A stretch of 64,000 bases of DNA from Fasciola hepatica (Eukaryota > Platyhelminthes > Trematoda > Plagiorchiida > Fasciolidae), in assembly GCA_948099385.1 (NCBI GenBank), contig CANUEZ040000129.1, forward strand, positions 7,012,501 to 7,076,500, in the 5' to 3' direction. Numbering within the stretch: position 1 is the stretch's first letter; the number at the start of each line of letters is the position of its first letter. The notes below the pieces were generated by a model, which worked only from the letters and a program-made list of their open reading frames with translations, did no database searches and was not told where the DNA came from. This document shows, piece by piece, positions 13,401 to 22,756 of this stretch. The position numbers and the translations under genes were made by a program.

Positions 13401-14129
13401 AAAATTGGAAAATTTATTAGCAATGAAGTGACTCCAAGACTGAAAAGTGAGGACTACTGATCCACAATGAAGTAAGCACAATGGCAGTATGTGTGTTGGA
13501 TATCCGACGGAATCAACTAAAAATGCTTTTCTGGAACCGCCAGGAAGCGCAGATGGTTGTACGACTGGGCATGTTGAGGAAAGCCCAACCTGAGACTTTA
13601 GGGGACAACTAGAATAACAGCAGCCTGGATTATGGGTAGTTGATTTACAGCTAAAGATATAGAAAAAGTGCCTAATGAAGTGTGGCGCAGGTGGTTAGCC
13701 ATGATAATTTGGTAGAACAGGGACGGAGGGCCGTAGACGAGCGAAATATGACGCGTTTATGGATTTGTCTGGGTTTATCGGTAATTAGCATGTAATCGTC
13801 AAAAGTTGGTAAAAAAGAGATGCGGAAGGTCGACATTTAGTGGGCTGATAGAGTTGTATAGTAGTAGTTCATATGAAAGCTGTCAGAAAAGCCGGGTGAT
13901 TGCACAGCTGGATATTCTGAAGAGAGTCTGAGGTGGGAAGCTGCGGGAGCAATCGAACGATTGATATCTTGCATTGTGGATAATTCATTACCAATGCGAC
14001 CGTCAGGAAACGCAAATCACTGAATAACCGGTGAAGCAAGAGAAGGATATCATGGAACAGAGAGCTAGTGTCACGCAGATGAGGCGCTGGAAGGAGGACC
14101 GCCTCAATCCTCGTGATGTTTTCGGCGGG
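10444..14129 (-). repeat. Right arm of the 3,686-bp inverted repeat
   Basis: This is the reverse complement of 4258-7943 at near identity. The inner edge is fixed by ACTCCACTAGA at 10444, matching TCTAGTGGAGT ending at 7943. The outer edge is fixed by TCGGCGGG ending at 14129, matching CCCGCCGA starting at 4258. Immediately after 14129 the sequence jumps to a second copy of 11110 onward. The plus strand is pyrimidine-rich for the first 1.7 kb. No gene is supported. Confidence 0.95.
12493..12518 (+). promoter_or_regulatory. TATA-like motif shared with 20.3 kb
   Basis: TATAAAAACCGG is followed by TGTGAACTGTAA. A nearly identical arrangement, TATATAAACCGG followed by TGTAAACTGTAA, occurs at 20293. 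The mirror copy in the left arm lies on the minus strand near 5870-5895. It may be the core promoter of a transposon whose body I cannot recognise. No transcript can be assigned. Confidence 0.3.
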
Positions 14130-15157
14130 CTCCCCACCTCCGGGAGTGCCACCTATTTTCTGGTTGACTTGCGTCTGCAAGAAACCGCCAACCCCTATCG
14201 TTTTTCCTTCGGTTGACTTAATTTATTCTACTTCTGCCACTGCAGCCACTTTTTGCATGTTATCCTATGGTACTGCATCACATCGTTGCGTAGCCATTTT
14301 ACGTTTTTTTCTATAAAATAGTCACCAGAAGACATCCGTTTCTCCTCCATGGTTTCTGTCGCCACTTTTATGTGCCAATGACTCTGTGGTCGCTGTAGCT
14401 CCTCACTCCACATGGACCTATCAACCACTTCCTCATTTCTCTTTTGGTATACCATGGTCCATCCATCAAGCCGCTGTTATAGCTGTCCATTTTTTCCTGG
14501 GCCAACCCCTCTCTTCAGCTGTAGTAATATTTCCACCTACAGATGCGTTGCTCGACCTACAAATTTCTGATTTTGTCTAATTATACACGCACAAATCCTT
14601 CTGCTTAGTCGTCTGGTCCATTTTGCCCTACATCTACATAAGTGTCCCATTCCCGTTTTTGCTGTAGATCAGTCTCACGCAGCTCTGCTACTGGTTGTTG
14701 CCACGTGATCACTCCACGGAAACTTTGCCTGATCAAATCGTTCCTTGACAGATGTACATTTACCCTCCGCGTGCTTCGATGCTTTACCTCGCCATTCCGT
14801 GGCCGTGGGCCTCCGCAATTGCAGTGGCTGCGTGCCTGTGATTGATTTATCGCCACATTCCCATCTAAATGCTGACATTATATGTCTGCCCCACCACAAA
14901 TTAATCCATTCACTGATTGAATACCTTTTTTGGTCATTTCCAGTGGTCCCAATCTGGCACCCCTCCTCACCGGATGTGTCGACCGTCTTCCAGGTGATCA
15001 TTGCCGTCAGCACACCACTATCTTATCTCATACTTGTACTCAACCCCTTACAGGTATGACGTCATACCATACCACTTCACCATATTTCTGCTATTCAGTC
15101 ACCGTCCATTTTTAAGCCCCTACTCATACCCCTGCCTCTCTGGTATGCCTGCAACGA
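14130..15157 (-). repeat. Third, partial copy of the palindrome arm
   Basis: Positions 14130-15157 repeat 11110-12137 at a constant offset of 3020 bp in the same orientation, so the right arm is followed directly by a second copy of part of itself. It agrees with the right arm, not the left, at the diagnostic base near 11318, so it was probably copied from the right arm. Similarity ends after GCAACGA. One substitution lies near the start (CTTATT versus CCTATT). Confidence 0.95.
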
Positions 15158-15850
15158 ACTCTTTTTATCTTCCGTTATTTGTCAGTCATCTCTTTTCCAT
15201 AAAATGTGATATAATTGGAATGTTTTTCAATTATTTAGTATTTTCCTGCCACTCCGTCCACTTTCGATGCCTCCCGTGAACGTTTCCCAGGTTTTGAAGT
15301 GAACCTACACCTACCTAACTGCCGTAACCATCTGACCTCTAGTTTGGATTTTGCCGGGCGTTATCATTTCCATTATCGTTCTCGATCAGTTAACCCCTAG
15401 CCCGAATTTTTCACTCAACCACATTCGCATCTCATTGGTTCACCGATTCATCGTTGACTGCACCATAAGCTCGTGCTCCACCACATTTCTCGTGATTTTT
15501 CGAAATGAACCGTTATAACTATTATCATTTTAAAAGTAGGCTTTCTCGAAAAGCCCCATTGAAGTTTCAGTATTAATAGGCTACACAATGCATCCTAAAG
15601 CTGGTTTTCTTGTTAGAAGCGCACGGCGCATTAAAAGATATGCGTGGCCGGCCGCGAAGCAAGGCACTTTTTTGCCAAGGCGACAGTTAGTGGGCTTAAG
15701 TCGATGTCCTTAAGTAAACTGAAAACGGCGGTATTGTCGTGGGCTCTTTGGGCAGCGACAGTCTCGAAAGAGTGCTCTGTCACTTCCAACAGTTGATGAA
15801 TTCTAATTCAATGGAGGACTCATTCGTTTGTTAGTATTTACTTCGCAGAC
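15158..15850 (+). repeat. Pyrimidine-rich LINE-associated stretch
   Basis: The plus strand up to about 15600 is pyrimidine-rich and shares ACCATCTGACC...TTTTGCCGGGC with repeat copy b near 5140. From 15600 to 15850 I see nothing recognisable. Confidence 0.3.
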
Positions 15851-16740
15851 TTACAAGTCTTGGCTATTTTCCCGATGTTCCTGAAATCCTTTGCTGTGGA
15901 AATTTAGTGGAAATTCAACAGTTGTTATTTGCCTGGCGGTCCGTGTTTGCGTAAAAGGTGTGAGCTGAGGCCTGGGCGTCGGAGGCCGGAAAGAACGAAT
16001 CCCAGGCCCCAGAGCATATCGCGTTTGGCAGTTAAACCCGGCCGCAGTGGCCAAAGAGATTGATGATGTTATTAGAGCTGGGTTATTGAGAGAGCATTTA
16101 ATGTGCACACGACTGCCTTGTGGTCACCGCCCAGGAAAAGGTGGGTGATCTGATTTTTGACCCTAGGCAAGTTATGATTTGAGGCGAGGTCCAGGATATT
16201 CCGCCCTTTAGTGGGTCCAGCTACGGCTGAGAATAAATGGAATAAAATCAGTTAGATCAAGTGGGCTCGTGTTGGAGTACCAGACATTCTGGGGTGATGG
16301 AAGTCACCGGCAATGAGTACAGCACTCACGAGGAGGTCTAAAGCCACATTAAGCGCATAAACAATGGTCCTCTTAGTAGCTTTCGATAATCCTGGAGAAA
16401 GGTGGACACTCACTAACAATATTCAATGGCTACCGGTGTTTATTAGAAATTGAAAGGAGTAGTTTACTTGTTCCAGGCTGGGGTGCTGTAGAACAGTTGC
16501 TGACATATTGTGGCAAACATAGGCCAGGCGCCTGCTACCTCGTCTAAATTAGCGAAAGCTTGAGAACCCAAAGTAACCAGCGATGCTTGCCTGACCTAGG
16601 CAGAACTGCTCAGACCGCCATTCCCCGGTGACTAAGATAATATCGGGGTTAATGAATCGCGCTAAGGTCCTCAACCGGGGAATTTTCTGGTAACTGAAAG
16701 GCTGCTGATCGGAATATGGAGTAGATCATTGGTTAAGCGA
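15851..16740 (-). pseudogene. Decayed LINE APE-type endonuclease
   Basis: Reading the minus strand from about 16740, pieces of an exonuclease-endonuclease-phosphatase domain appear in order. They are INPDIILVTGEW (the PDII(L)VTE motif), ASIAGYFGFSSFR, RRGSRRLAYVCHNMSA, LIAGDFHHPRMSGTP (the GDFN motif, N changed to H) and KGRNILDLASNHNLPRV (the RGNNILDLVFT motif). In CR1/Jockey-type LINEs this domain nicks target DNA to start reverse transcription. Several stops and frame changes separate the pieces, so it is inactive. It follows the proline/serine-rich ORF1 candidate upstream on the same strand. No RT follows, because similarity is lost near 15850. Confidence 0.7.
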
Positions 16741-17002
16741 GCGAGGTGACAGTGTGGGTCACGTAGTATTTATGAGGGGGGAAGGATATGACATGGTGAA
16801 AAATTGGGGACATCGGGTGTGGTGGGGTTGTCAGGGGGAATTTCAGGGTGCAAAGTACTTAAGAAAAAGGTATTGACATTGGTTTAACCAGTATTAACCG
16901 AAAGGCTTCTTCTATGTTCTGGTAGAGGAGGGCTCAGTAAGCTGTATGGCCTGGCTTTACCAACGCGCAATTTAAAAAGGTTAATCAAAAAGGAGGGACT
17001 GG

Positions 17003-17590
17003 TTAGGCTGATGGGAGTACTGCTGGTGGAAGCTGAGGGAGGGGTGTAGGCAGGAAGGGCAGATAAGGGAAGGGCCCCGACTGCTTTGGAGCCCAGAAAG
17101 AATAGTGATAGCCATTTGATGCAATCAAGATTAAGGTTGGAAACTTTGCGGGATTCAGACGGAAAGTTCTCCGAGGGAGGTCAGGGGAAGCAACCTGTGC
17201 TGCTTGAGACAGGGTCGTCGTTTGTTCGGGGGATACATGGGGTGTAGCGGCACCACAGGCGCTCGTAAGAAACTGTCGGGGCTCGTTGCTGACTGTGTCC
17301 GGATGGGCAGGCTGGACGCTCGGTGGTCCATGAAGGTTGGCAAGTTTTGGCCCAGAGGGTGATGGATACAAGAGGGAGTCCTTGAACCTCAGAGTAGCAG
17401 TTGCGCCCGGGGAGAAGAGTGCGGCCGATGGGGAAGACTTAGGGGAACGGTGCCGTGTGTTTGAGGTGGGCGGGATAGTCAGAGTTGTTGAGGGATCCGG
17501 GCCTGCGGGCCGCGCGGTGGCAGGCGGGTGTAGAACAAGTGGGTACCGCGCGATGCAAGGCAGTCCGAGATCAATTAATAATAACAACAT
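17003..17590 (-). pseudogene. Candidate LINE ORF1, proline/serine-rich, 195 codons
   Basis: This is an open frame of 195 codons on the minus strand, rich in Pro, Ser, Ala and Thr. It lies just upstream of the decayed endonuclease with the same orientation. LINE ORF1 proteins of this superfamily are often low-complexity and proline-rich in their N-terminal part, so the position and composition fit. I see no zinc knuckle or RRM. The first codons overlap the (ATT)n tail of another LINE, so the real start may have been displaced by that insertion. The alternative is a chance open frame in GC-skewed sequence. Confidence 0.4.
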
Positions 17591-17730
17591 GAGTTTGTTC
17601 CGGATAAAGCCGAAGCTTGCTGCAAAGCAAGATTAAAAGGTACAGTTGAAGGCTGAATCAGAGTTTCAGGAGGATTGTACAATGATGTGCACGCGATTGA
17701 ACGTAAGAGAAAGCGTTTAGGTTAATTTTT
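17565..17730 (-). repeat. LINE 3' end with (ATT)n tail, copy 1
   Basis: On the minus strand the sequence runs through TTTGCAGCAAGCTTCGGC into a short ATT-type tail at 17572-17590. The same tail sequence recurs at 34035 and 60213, each time next to an AAT/ATT microsatellite. In the 60-kb copy a canonical AATAAA lies just before the tail. This marks the 3' terminus of a minus-strand LINE whose body extends rightward. Confidence 0.5.
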
Positions 17731-18701
17731 GTGGTAGCGCCCAGCAAGTTAAAACTGAAAGTCAGCTGGTCGAGCCGGCAGAAGGTAAGTTTTGATTAAT
17801 CTGCCAAAGCGTAAAGTGGATTGGGAATAGTAAAGATTCACACAAATCCTACGGAAAGAAGACTGTCCTGCCAGAGGACCACACTGAATTGACGGATACG
17901 TGGTTACCGCGAAAAAGAAACATTCCTGAAGGAGACATAGTCAAGCAATAGGGCTTTGCTATGCATGAGAGGGGTTAGGATGTAAAATTGGACTATGAAA
18001 AGAGGTGGTAATACACATAGAGAACAAAAAATCTGTCAGGGATTACAGTTGGGAAGTTCAATGACCATATATTGGTTGAGCCAGTTATATAACAATTGGA
18101 CGACACACTGGACTACCCCCAAGTAGCACATCGCCCATCCTTGTTGGGCACTAACCAATGGAGCCTTGAGGCGGCGCACACTACTGACATTTTTCATTGT
18201 GATCAGCACAGATTTTCGTGAAACACGAAAAGCAATTGGTATATGTATATATGTTTTTACCAAGTCTTGAGGTATGGTCTCGTCACATTTAGGTCCCATT
18301 TTTTTAATGATTACCCTCGTGATCAGGCGGTGCCATATTGGCTTGCCGTGGTATTTCGTGGTAGGTGGTTTCATCCCTTTGATGGAGTACTTGGGGTCTT
18401 TATTGTCAACGTTTCTGTACCAAGTGTGCTATGCTTCGACTATTTTAAGCAGTTTTGTCTTTATTTTATTGTTGCAGAATTTGAATGCCTGTATTTGCTT
18501 TATTTGTTATACAAATGTTGGTACATTTTTCATCTTCGTCAGTGAAATGTAAACCCATTACGGTGGCTTTAACAGACAATAAAGCAATATGTTGCTTCAG
18601 AGTTTTTCGTATTTATTTGTAGATCGTGTATTCTCGGAGTTATCGGTCAATATGTGTTGATTTATCCCCCCGTGGACTTTATTCCAAGGGCATACTTAAT
18701 T
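17731..18701. other. Unrecognised stretch with poly(A) signal
   Basis: This probably continues the 3' untranslated part of the LINE that ends at 17565. From 18250 to 18560 the plus strand is T-rich, with an intron-like TTATTTTATTGTTGCAG ending near 18477 and AATAAA at 18578. I cannot attach either to a gene. Short open frames here match nothing I recognise. Confidence 0.3.
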
Positions 18702-18872
18702 ATGTCAAAAGAGAGCAAGTATCAGAGGTACCGGAACAGGAAGAAGCAGCTCAGTGCCCAGCAGTGTCCCCACTTGTCACAAGGCCACGCCGTGGGAGCA
18801 CAGATTTTCTTGTGCAGAAGAAAAGACTCAGGGCAGGTTAATTCAGTAGAAATGTACTATTTAGCTTCCTGA
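18702..18872 (+). pseudogene. Possible N-terminal piece of the CACTA-like transposase
   Basis: A short frame starts MSKESKYQRYRNRKKQ, a basic N-terminus of the sort seen in animal EnSpm-like transposases. It lies 260 bp upstream of, and on the same strand as, the recognisable transposase frame. The link is based on position and composition only. Confidence 0.25.
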
Positions 18873-19047
18873 AGTATCAACACTAGCTACAGCTTGCACG
18901 TCTATGCATCCGTTGAAGTGGTCCCGGAATTCCCATGGATAGCAGCTGAGGAGGTCTGTAGTGACCTAATGGGAAACGCCATGCGGCCCATTGCTTCCAC
19001 CGCCCTCGCTGTCACCTCACCGGGTTTGTTCGTTTATAAAGACGTAA

Positions 19048-19842
19048 CATGCTGATATTTTAGCGACGGACCTACAATTAGAACTTGAAGAATTAATATC
19101 GGTTACCGTTAACAAGAACTCAAAGCCACGATCTATGTCTGATTTGTTTGTCAACTGCAATTTGACTTTGAAACAGCAACGCGGCGTGCTGTCATTCACA
19201 AGTCGATATGTTCCTGGCATCTCACACGATCCACGGACCATTTGTCAAGCATCACGTTTATGGCAAAAGATCCAGTCTGACGACGACATGTACATCCATC
19301 TTGGATTGAAAGACGGTTTGAAAGCCTGTAAAAGCTACATGGCTGCCGTACAGGATGATTTGGATATCCAGCAGAATAAAGGTGGAATGTCGGTTTATCG
19401 GTCATCTGATATCCAGCCGTGGCCAATTTTTGCACGGGTAGTGCAGCCAACAAGTACGCCCATCGTGACTGTGGGGATTTATGGCTGCCCGAAAAAACCA
19501 CAAAACTTATATGAATACAAGCATTATACTGTGGAAGATGTGAAGGAAATATTTCGAAATCGCCTCAGCCATCGTAATGCCCCTTTACGATGTCACTTGT
19601 TGGCCGTTATCTGTGATAAACCTGCTGGGGATTTGTACGTTGGGCAGTGCTGCCCAACGTTTGCCCAAATGGGCCAGGGTTGGGCAACGTTGGGCAACTC
19701 CATTGAAACTCGCTGGGCGGAGCTATCAGCGCCCAGTTGGGCTAGGGTTGGACATACCCAACGCATCGAAAAAATCTCGGAAAAGGGCTATTTCCTATTT
19801 GCCAATCACTCCAATTTTGCCCCGTCGCCCAAAAATCATTGA
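19048..19842 (+). pseudogene. CACTA/EnSpm-like transposase fragment (plus strand)
   Basis: The frame is open from 19048; the first ATG is at 19135 and the frame ends at 19842 (235 codons from ATG). Residues 4-164 follow the order typical of the animal transposase family with a DAPARAF motif. They are LFVNCNLT, DMYIHLGLKDGLKAC, SVYRSSDIQPWPIFARV, TVGIYGCPKKPQNLYEY and LLAVICDKPA. In intact members this region precedes a zinc-binding CxxC and a DYMHLVCLGV motif, both absent here. After residue about 165 the frame enters a GTTGGGCA foldback and loses all similarity, so the gene is truncated by an insertion or rearrangement. The last 70 codons are not transposase. The enzyme would cut and paste a DNA transposon. 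No terminal inverted repeats were found. Confidence 0.65.
19637..19696. repeat. GTTGGGCA foldback hairpin
   Basis: TGCCCAACGTTTGCCCAA (19651-19668) pairs with TTGGGCAACGTTGGGCA (19680-19696) around an 11-nt loop with one bulged T. The left side also forms an 11-bp inverted pair with ACGTTGGGCAG at 19637. It sits exactly where transposase similarity ends. CAGTGCTGCCCAAC at 19645 begins like a hAT terminus, but I could not find a partner end. Confidence 0.7.
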
Positions 19843-20144
19843 AGTATTCTCCATCTCTCTGGGATTAACCACTAAATTACCCCTTCACATGAGCGAAGTG
19901 ACCATTTTAATAAAAAAGTAAATAAATTTGTTGAAAACAATATCGGATGTGTTTACAAAATGCCGCTGATCGCTTTTTCATCAATCCATCTTAAGAGAGG
20001 TTGTTCCTGGCTCTGCCTTGCGCTGTTCACGGGATTTAAAAAATTAAGGCATGTAAATGCTGATATTAGTTACGTCATTGGCAAATGAAATAAAAAATGC
20101 TGTATTGTGAGTTTTGAATCTTAGACAATTAAAGAACAATAGAT

Positions 20145-20148
<4 letters not shown>

Positions 20149-20200
<52 letters not shown>
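20149..20200. repeat. (AT)26 microsatellite
   Basis: An uninterrupted AT dinucleotide run of 52 bp between the two transposase fragments. Confidence 0.98.
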
Positions 20201-20204
<4 letters not shown>

Positions 20205-21603
20205 ACAATAACAGGCAATGAACAAAATTTCCACTCAGTAAACAGCGTAGTTACAACGGAGAAACCGGTGATAAATCCCATGCCCGACCAAGTATATAAA
20301 CCGGTGTAAACTGTAACAGCTAAAGTTTTAAACTTAGCAATGTGCAGGAAATAAAATTGTTTTGCGACACCATATATAGGAGAACAGCTCACCGTTTTAG
20401 CCGTCTTCCTTCGCCTCGATCCCGAGCGCTGTTGAACCAGCACTTTGTGTGTCCGCCAATGACAGACTTTGGCTCGTTGGAGGAACCGCTCCATTCCTTT
20501 TATGGCATCGGGTGTTTTGTGTGACAGTGAATTTGAACAAGCTACTCGTAACGGCGGCGATCAACCTATGGTCGGTAACGGCCTTTCGTTGAGGGTTTCC
20601 TAGCCAACATCAGCTAGGGGCAAAGTCGTCCCCGATGGACGCGATCAGCATGCTACGCACGGTTTTAGCCAAGTTGTAATCCGCAAACCACTTGAGCGTT
20701 GCCACCTGAAGGGGTTCAGTTAAAATGTGTATACTCACCATGCTTGCGTACGAATCGGGCGAGCTCAGAGCCTCGTGGAAATTCTGAAGTTCCCTTCGCG
20801 CCTCGGCTCTTCCCACCTTGGATTGCAGAGCTGACGCGTGCGTGGCACCAAAGAGACAGTTAGCCCAACAAGTGCACTTTCGACCTTGCCCAGTCGGTCG
20901 CGTACATGCCACATCTTTACTACATTCATGCATGAATATATGTAGCAGTCACTCAAGGATAACTCTATGCAAATTTCTGACAAATCTCTCCGTTGGCGCC
21001 TCACTTGTCGCAGAACCAGAAGCTTCACTGTGTGATAGGTTGTTCATGAAAAATGGTAATTACGGTTACCCGAATTCTTTCAATGGACTCCGGTGAATTT
21101 CAGTGGCTTGAGATTTCGTTGCCGTGTTGGGGTTGACGTGATATGCGGCATCGCGTCAGATAAGCTAAATGCACATGTTTTATAGGAATAAAACAATGAT
21201 CTCACGATGAAACGCCAACTGCTGTCTCCAAAACCGGTGGCGGAGAATGCTGCTTTTCGACAAATCCACAGGGTTCACGAGACACCAATGTGAGCCCCTC
21301 TTCAAAACTGTCATCCGAAGTTAACTGTATTAGTACCCTTTGAATAGTGTTAACTCGTAATCCCCCCTACCTCCTGCGAACTAAATAGTGCTAGCCAAAC
21401 AGTGTTTGTAGCACAATGTCATCTGTGCTGCAGATGGACGATTCGTGTAAAAGCCTACTTTCGAAAACGAAGGCATCCCCAAAACTGTTAGGGAGAGCTA
21501 CGTTTAAAAACATTTGCCTGTGGGGAACATCTCCACGATTCCGTGTACCGGAACCGAATCAGGTAGTGACGCAGCCGAAAGCATCAACTGCCGGTACTCG
21601 CCC
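20201..21603. other. Mostly unrecognised; weak gag-like frame
   Basis: TATATAAACCGG at 20293 repeats the TATA-like motif of the palindrome. A minus-strand frame (20933-20610) contains ARRELQNFHEALSS and DSYASMVSIHIL. This resembles the N-terminal region of BEL/Pao gag proteins (LRELxxxxxxxLxxLG...ySxxLVxxIL) but is too short to claim. The rest of the interval shows nothing I can support. Confidence 0.25.
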
Positions 21604-22227
21604 TTACTTTTGGTCCGCGACCACCGGACGCGGTCCAATCGACCATCCAATTGCTGTGAACCAGGTAGTCATTAGGTTTCGAGTTACCGTGAGGCATATT
21701 AAATGCACATAATCTGACGGGGATGTGGTCACAATATCGATGGGTAGGGCTAGAAGCGGACTGGTGCCTATGAGATGACGATGGTACTTCACGGCCCGAA
21801 ACTTTTCATCCGTTCGCGCCGCAGCCTCGACAACGGGAAACGTCATCTTCCCATCACTATTCATGCCGCGTCGGTTGCATTTATCACAGCCAAAACAACC
21901 AGCAGCTCTTCCGACTTGACGAAGAAAGGCCCTGGCTGGAGTATCACAGATAACGGCCCTCAAACAACATCGTACAAAAGAAATACTATAGCTTAGGCTA
22001 TTTTGTGGCAGTTGGTCCGGTTCTTCCACTGTGTGACACAAGTAATCATGTACTGGATGTGGTTCTTTAACACCATAATAAAATCCAACAGTCATGGTTT
22101 GCGGAAACATTGACTGCATTATCACCGCCAAAATCGGCCACATCCAAACAGAAGGTGCTCGAAACAAAGACGGCTCATCTATATTCAGGTGTAGGTCGAT
22201 AGAATTCGGATTAAAAATCCAAGCTAC
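21604..22227 (-). pseudogene. CACTA/EnSpm-like transposase fragment (minus strand)
   Basis: The frame is open from 22227. In order it shows IDLHLNIDEPSLF, VWMWPILAVI, TVGFYYGVKEPHPVHDYL, LRAVICDTPARAFL, GCFGCDKCNRRG, RTDEKFRAVKYHRH, SPLLALPIDIVTT and DYVHLICLTVTRNL. This is the family's core, including the DTPARAF motif, the CxxC zinc pair and the DYxHL(V/I)CL motif that the 19-kb copy lacks. About 190 residues are uninterrupted, so it is better preserved than the other copy. The N-terminus is missing; a BEL LTR begins 114 bp upstream at 22341. The C-terminus degenerates after residue 185. The two copies are in opposite orientations and share only part of the domain, so they are not halves of one gene. 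Confidence 0.75.
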
Positions 22228-22340
22228 TTAGGCACATTTATTCCGTCTGTCAGTTTAACGTGAATCTGTGTTCCACTGTCCAAGTGATATGGGCCAAACA
22301 TGCAGCCTACTTGCAAAAAAGCAGACACATTCGACCCAGC

Positions 22341-22720
22341 TGTAACGGCCAGTCGTGGAAATTCCACCCCCCAAAAAAACACTGCAATTTCACGTTTCAT
22401 TGAGGTCACTCACTCATTTACACTATTAGCTGGTTTCTGAGCACTGTATATTTTCATGAACCAACGTTTAGTTGTTCGCGTCCAGCGCGCCACTCTGTTT
22501 TATTCTATTCTGGACCTGCTTGAAGCATGTGCTCCTTTCTCGTAGGCAGCAACTTGGTTCCCCTTTTGCTGGGTCCCTGTGATGGCATAGCTGAGAATTG
22601 TATCTGTTTTTTGTCATTGTTCATTTGATAATCTTGTAAAGTAGAATTTTACTGTTAATTGCATTTCGATTTTGGGATCCGTCGTGACTTTGGCTACGTG
22701 TTGCTCAAAGGCGTCTTACA
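22341..22720 (+). mobile_element. BEL/Pao 5' LTR, plus strand (380 bp)
   Basis: The LTR starts TGTAACGGCCAGTCGTGG and ends GGCGTCTTACA. It aligns along its whole length with the reverse-oriented LTR at 24274-24648. Shared words include TTTACACTATT, TTCTGGACCTGC, TCATTGTTCATT and TTTCGATTT(C/T)GGGATCC. A third family member lies at 59680-60033. The ends are TG...CA, as expected. A gag frame starts 36 bp downstream on the same strand, so this is a 5' LTR. Confidence 0.8.
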
Positions 22721-22756
22721 ATACTCAAATGATAAATTTGGAACGAGAAAAATGCG

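Noticed and set aside
18250..18600. Host gene exon with 3' splice site and poly(A) signal
   Set aside because: TTATTTTATTGTTGCAG and AATAAA are present, but neighbouring frames have no recognisable protein and transposon debris lies on both sides.
19645..19700. A complete hAT MITE starting at CAGTGCTGCCCAAC
   Set aside because: No matching inverted terminus or 8-bp target duplication was found within a kilobase downstream.
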